Assembly (NCBI RefSeq): GCF_004136315.1
Contig: NZ_CP029562.1
Span: 4,859,501 to 4,923,500, forward strand
DNA length: 64,000 nt
Source of the DNA: Mesorhizobium sp. Pch-S
GTDB lineage: Bacteria > Pseudomonadota > Alphaproteobacteria > Rhizobiales > Rhizobiaceae
Direction of reading: 5' to 3'
In this document: one piece after another, positions 60,647-64,000 of the stretch
How the letters are laid out: the number at the start of each line of letters is the position of its first letter
Position numbering within the stretch: the first letter of the stretch is position 1
Program-made: the position numbers and the translations under genes
Notes under the pieces: generated by a model
Told to the model about the DNA's origin: nothing
Databases searched by the model: none
What the model saw: only the letters and a program-made list of their open reading frames with translations

Positions 60647-61522
60647 ATGGTCCGGCGTACCTTACCACCCCTGACGACGCTGAGGGCCTTCGAGGCCGCG
60701 GCACGATTGCTCAGTTTCAAGGGCGCTGCCGAGGAGTTGCGTGTCACGCAGTCGGCGATCAGCCACCAGGTCGCATCGCTTGAGCGGAATCTGGGTCGGC
60801 CGCTGTTTCGGCGGTTGCCGGGACGGGTTGAACTGAGCGAGGAGGGGATGCTGTATTTTCCGGTCGTGCAGGATGCACTGGACCGGATTTCGCTGACCAC
60901 CGACCTGATCCGGCAATCGAGCGCCCCGGCATCGCTGACGCTCCAGGTCTATGTCACGGTGGCGGTGCGGTGGCTGATTCCGCGGCTGCAGACGCTGAAG
61001 GAAACCTCTCCCGAGATCGCGGTCAGCCTCGATGCGAGCCTTCTCGACTGGGAGTTCAATCCCGACCGGGCCGATGTCGGCCTCATCTATACCCGCACGC
61101 CAAACCGTCCGAACCTGACATACGTGCTGCTGCGGCGAGAGAAGCTGGTGGCGGTATGCTCGAGCGCCATCGCCAAGGCGATCAAAACGGTCGATGACCT
61201 GCGCCACTTCCCATTCCTGGCGGTTTCCGGCAGAACCGAGGACGTTTCGATCTGGGCCGAGAGCGTCGGCATTTCCGGCCTTTCGCAGAAATCGTCGCCC
61301 CTGTTCGACAGCAATCTGCTTGCCATCGAGGCTGCCGTCAGCGGGCAGGGGATCGTCGTGGTCCCGGAGTTCCTGGTGGAGGCCGATCTCGCCAGCGGCA
61401 GCCTGATTGTGCCGGTCCAATCCGATATCATGCAGCCGGGCGGATGGTACCTGGCTTATCTTCAGCGCCGCGGCGACGAGAAGGCGATCCAGAAATTCCA
61501 GAACTGGATCCAGTCTCTATGA
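60647..61522 (+). CDS. LysR-family regulator (GcvA-like)
   Basis: A 291-residue LTTR. The winged helix has LTTLRAFEAAARLLSFKGAA near 9-28 and EELRVTQSAISHQVASLERN near 29-48. The effector domain runs from about 90 (SLTLQVYVTVAVRWLIPRLQ; VVVPEFLVEADLASGSLIVP). It is divergent from the SBP/cupin/ABC operon, with a shared operator between. The identical type of element before the lyase gene at 63214 makes that gene a second target. The start ATG 60647 is preferred over TTG 60638. The terminator at 61524-61553 closes it. Confidence 0.92.
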   Translation: MVRRTLPPLTTLRAFEAAARLLSFKGAAEELRVTQSAISHQVASLERNLGRPLFRRLPGRVELSEEGMLYFPVVQDALDRISLTTDLIRQSSAPASLTLQVYVTVAVRWLIPRLQTLKETSPEIAVSLDASLLDWEFNPDRADVGLIYTRTPNRPNLTYVLLRREKLVAVCSSAIAKAIKTVDDLRHFPFLAVSGRTEDVSIWAESVGISGLSQKSSPLFDSNLLAIEAAVSGQGIVVVPEFLVEADLASGSLIVPVQSDIMQPGGWYLAYLQRRGDEKAIQKFQNWIQSL

Positions 61523-61523
61523 T

Positions 61524-61553
61524 GGAAGCCCGCGAGGCGGGCTTCCGAATTTT
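61524..61553. terminator. terminator between converging LysR and lyase genes
   Basis: GGAAGCCCGC (61524-61533) and GCGGGCTTCC (61537-61546) form a perfect 10-bp stem around GAG, followed by GAATTTT. It starts two bases after the LysR stop, and the converging lyase gene ends at 61571. Confidence 0.85.
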
Positions 61554-61570
61554 CCAATCAAATTGGCCGC

Positions 61571-63214
61571 TTACTGGGTCTTGCTGCCATAGGTCTTGAG
61601 AAACGCCGCTCCCGCGGAGATGTCGGGCGTCATCGAACGGTCCTGGTCGAGGAAGGGGACCTTTTCGCGGAAAGCGTCGTGTAGTTTGGCCGTCGCGGTG
61701 GCAAGCTTGCGTTCCGGATGTTCCTTCAGGCGCAGGTCGGCTGCCTGGGCGGCGTGCATCAGTTCCATCGACAGGATGGTGAAGCTGTCGTCGATCTGCT
61801 GGCGTACCCGCTCGACAACGTAGGGCGCGTTGGTGCCGACATCCTCCACGCCGCCCGCGATGGGACGTGAGTCGAACGAGGTCGGCTGCGCCAACGAGCG
61901 GGCCTCGGCAGCCATTGCCATCAGCGGCGCTTCCACCACCAGGAAGGCATGATGGGTGTTTTCCGTGCCGAGGTAGCGCGGCAGCTTCGTGTGGGTGGGG
62001 TTGTTCAACTTCAGCACGCGCTCGGACGACGCCGTGGCATGATGCGCCAGCACGATGCCCAGCTCCTCGAAGGAAATGACCCATGGCAGCGGTTCGAAAT
62101 TGGCCGTCGGCAACACAGCGCCGCCTTGGACGTAACCTTTGCGGGCCTGCGGCAGGTCGGATTTCGGCTCGACGTCGATGGTGATGCCGGGATTGTCGTC
62201 TGAGGAATTGATCTGGATTTCCACCAGCGCCTTGGTTCGGGCCAGGCTGTCGGCGAAGCTGCCAAGCAGGTATGGCGCCGTGCGAAAGCTCAGCGGATCT
62301 TGCAGGATGCGCTTTTCGTCTGCCTGCCAGAGATAGCTGCCGGCCAGCACATCCCGAAGCCCGGAAGTCGAATCGACATAGCTCGGAAAGGGCCTGAGTG
62401 CCGCGACATCCTGCAGGAGCGGCGAGACGTTTCCATTCAGCCCTTCCAGGCTGAGACCGTAGACCAGCTTCGAGGTCTCCAGCAGCTGTTCCGCGTCGTG
62501 GATGGCGATGGAAGCGAGTGCTGCCGCATAGGCGTTGGAGCTCAGGATCGCCAGTCCGTCCTTGCCGAACGGCTTCAGCGGTTCGATGCCGGCGGCGGCC
62601 AATGCCTCCTTGGCAGGCATGCGTTGGTCCTTGTGGTAGACCTCGCCTTCACCCAGCATGGCCAGTCCGATGTGGCTGAGCAGCGTCATGTCGGCCTGGC
62701 CCACCGAGCCGCGCGAGGGCATCACTGGTGTGATATCGTTGTTCAGGAATGCGACGAGCATTTCGGCGACATGCGGCTGGACACCAGGGCCGCCGGTCAG
62801 GATGTTGTTCAGGCGGACCGCCATCGCGGCGCGCACGACCGGAACGGCGGTGTCGGGACCGACGCCGACGGAATGGGCGCGCAGCAGCCCCTCGTTGAAT
62901 TCCCGCGAAGCCTCCATCAGCTCAGGCGTCAGTTCGCCCTTGGCATCGACCATCTTGCGGTCCTTGTTCCAGCCGACGCCGACGGTCAGGCCGTAGATTT
63001 CCTGCCCTTCTTTCGCGCCCTGCAGAAGCACTGCATAGGCACGCTTGACCTTGTTGATGCTCTCGCCGCTGACCGAGACGTTCTCGCCATTTGCCACGCG
63101 GACAATCATTTCGGGAGTGGTGCCGTGGCCGCTCAAGGCAACGTCAGCCAAGGCGGTTCCGGACAGGAGCAGGACGATGCCGATCGTTCCGGATAGAAGG
63201 CGCAGACTTTTCAT
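61571..63214 (-). CDS. Secreted HAL/PAL-superfamily lyase lacking the MIO triad
   Basis: A 547-residue protein of the aromatic amino-acid lyase fold with a Sec signal peptide (MKSLRLLSGTIGIVLLLSGT, cut near residue 23, ALA-DVAL). Fold motifs are present: IYGLTVGVG (73-81, Tyr74), LLRAHSVGVG (110-119), EIQINSSDDNP (332-342) and SERVLKL. The MIO-forming Ala-Ser-Gly is replaced: MPSRGSVGQADMTLLSH has Gln173-Ala174-Asp175. QDPLSFR (305-311) has Leu where HAL has Tyr, and LAILSSN (221-227) departs from the HAL LxxLNGT. It cannot make MIO, so it is either a non-MIO eliminase, as ergothionase is reported to be, or a binding protein. Export of this fold is unusual. Confidence 0.85.
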   Translation of the reverse strand: MKSLRLLSGTIGIVLLLSGTALADVALSGHGTTPEMIVRVANGENVSVSGESINKVKRAYAVLLQGAKEGQEIYGLTVGVGWNKDRKMVDAKGELTPELMEASREFNEGLLRAHSVGVGPDTAVPVVRAAMAVRLNNILTGGPGVQPHVAEMLVAFLNNDITPVMPSRGSVGQADMTLLSHIGLAMLGEGEVYHKDQRMPAKEALAAAGIEPLKPFGKDGLAILSSNAYAAALASIAIHDAEQLLETSKLVYGLSLEGLNGNVSPLLQDVAALRPFPSYVDSTSGLRDVLAGSYLWQADEKRILQDPLSFRTAPYLLGSFADSLARTKALVEIQINSSDDNPGITIDVEPKSDLPQARKGYVQGGAVLPTANFEPLPWVISFEELGIVLAHHATASSERVLKLNNPTHTKLPRYLGTENTHHAFLVVEAPLMAMAAEARSLAQPTSFDSRPIAGGVEDVGTNAPYVVERVRQQIDDSFTILSMELMHAAQAADLRLKEHPERKLATATAKLHDAFREKVPFLDQDRSMTPDISAGAAFLKTYGSKTQ

Positions 63215-63241
63215 TAGGATCCCCTGAAGTTGTTTCGGGGG

Positions 63242-63308
63242 GACTATCGAAATTTAGAAACACGCCCGCAAATGATCAGATTTTACGTCCACGTGAGCAA
63301 TTTTCATG
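63242..63308. promoter_or_regulatory. promoter plus conserved operator, secreted lyase (copy B)
   Basis: On the minus strand TTGCGG (63266-63271) and GATAGT (63243-63248) with a 17-base spacer form the promoter. The element 63268-63308 begins GCAAATGATCAGATTTTACG and continues CACGTGAGCAATTTTCATG. It aligns without gaps to 60593-60633 at 31 of 41 positions, in the same orientation and about the same distance from its gene (28 versus 31 bases from start codon to GACTAT). Confidence 0.75.
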
Positions 63309-63327
63309 GCCTGGGCAGGCCGCCGGC

Positions 63328-64000
63328 TCACGCGAACTGCAGGTTCTCCTTGAGCAGGACCTCGATGCGGATGCGCTCCTGCGAGGCCAGAAGCTCGCGG
63401 TGATCGGAACGGGCGCGCATGATGCGCAGCGCGCTGCGCACCGCATGGCCGGGGTCCTGTGCGATCACCGCGTCGATGCGCTCGTCCACCAGCGCCTGTT
63501 CGCTGAAGGGCGTGCGCTCATGCGCGACGATGGTCAGCGGACGGGACACCTGCGTGTTCCAGACGGCAGTCAGCGGAATACGCGCTTCCGAGCTCAGCAC
63601 ATAGACTGCAACCGTATCGGGATTGTGCTGCAGGGTGCGCTGGATGATGATCTCGGCGCGCTTTTCGTCGGCATAGGTTTCCAGCGACGGCAGGCATTCG
63701 AGCTGCAGGAAGCGGGTGTTGATGATGCTGTCGAAGCCGAGGCGGCGCTGGATGCTGTCCAGCGCCATCATCGTTTCGGAGACGACCACGATCTTGCCGC
63801 GCCGTTCGCCGATGAAGCGGCCGACGATCTTGCCGGCGGTGGCGCCGGCGGCAAAATTGTCGACACCGACATAGTCGGCGCTTTCAAGCCGTTCCTGGCC
63901 CGACAGGAACTGCACTACCTTGACGCCGCGTTCCACCAACCGCAGCAGCGCATCGCGCACCTGCGGCGATTCCGGCGCCATCACTGCGACGCCGTCCAGT
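63328..64000 (-). CDS. LacI-family regulator, N terminus beyond the window
   Basis: The visible 224 codons are the periplasmic-binding-like ligand domain of a LacI/GalR repressor. DGVAVMAPESPQVRDALLRL is followed by DYVGVDNFAAGATAGKIVGR, GKIVVVSETMMALDSIQRRL and the terminal ERIRIEVLLKENLQFA. The frame stays open to the window edge, so the helix-turn-helix part lies beyond base 64000. This type resembles repressors of sugar or polyol catabolism with the xylose/ribose-binding fold. Its target is presumably to the right, outside the window. Confidence 0.88.
   Translation of the reverse strand, partial: LDGVAVMAPESPQVRDALLRLVERGVKVVQFLSGQERLESADYVGVDNFAAGATAGKIVGRFIGERRGKIVVVSETMMALDSIQRRLGFDSIINTRFLQLECLPSLETYADEKRAEIIIQRTLQHNPDTVAVYVLSSEARIPLTAVWNTQVSRPLTIVAHERTPFSEQALVDERIDAVIAQDPGHAVRSALRIMRARSDHRELLASQERIRIEVLLKENLQFA

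Noticed and set aside
1..64000. tRNA, rRNA, CRISPR, insertion sequence, integrase or phage genes
   Set aside because: Looked for characteristic motifs on both strands and found none; gene order is typical of a stable chromosome region.

Overview
The window reads as chromosomal DNA of a Rhizobiales alphaproteobacterium, most likely Mesorhizobium, Aminobacter or a close relative in the Phyllobacteriaceae. The evidence is high GC content, tightly packed ATGA-overlapping operons, many ABC uptake systems, a SAM-II riboswitch before metZ, the long alphaproteobacterial dCTP deaminase, and two intergenic repeats of a kind common in Mesorhizobium genomes. No rRNA, tRNA, CRISPR, IS element, integrase or phage gene was seen.

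Layout. 1-7370: a sugar operon: LacI-type regulator tail, xylA, a TIM-barrel isomerase, a Gfo/Idh/MocA dehydrogenase, an RbsA/RbsC/RbsB-type transporter, then a terminator. 7557-15318: DUF2853, thyA, a molybdenum block (TrmO-like gene, mop, modABC, modE, with two Mo-box-like inverted repeats), cobF, DUF4424 and folA. 15469-19327: hflK-hflC-DUF2065-degP. 19375-26678: GNAT, serB, a miaA carrying a one-base frameshift, a diguanylate cyclase, a HerA-like ATPase, an XRE-cupin regulator with a small partner, and two GNATs. 26665-30239: LysR and a divergent operon (isochorismatase-like hydrolase, GYD protein, binding protein, one permease, no ATPase). 30309-34973: a flavin monooxygenase, then ilvB-ilvN behind a leader peptide and attenuator. 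35086-42960: LysE, an RND pump, TetR with a divergent MFS exporter, and apaG. 43123-51292: GT21-like glycosyltransferase, YjbR protein, metZ with SAM-II riboswitch and terminator, dcd, a glyoxalase-like gene, and two paralogous amino-acid binding proteins flanking a Tat-exported metallo-hydrolase. 51431-53951: SDR, VOC and GlxA-type AraC genes.

The most interesting region is 54455-63312. A five-gene minus-strand operon encodes a dipeptide-type ABC transporter with a fused double ATPase, a DddL-like (DMSP lyase family) cupin and a binding protein. It is divergent from a LysR regulator. Beyond that lies a secreted HAL/PAL-superfamily protein whose MIO-forming Ala-Ser-Gly is replaced by Gln-Ala-Asp. 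The promoters of the binding protein and of the secreted lyase are near copies: the same 17-bp -35/-10 spacing, and behind it a 41-bp element identical at 31 positions. This points to one regulon. I infer uptake and beta-elimination of an onium-type zwitterion (sulfonium or quaternary ammonium) or a related compound; the substrate is unproven.

The window ends inside another LacI-type regulator on the minus strand.
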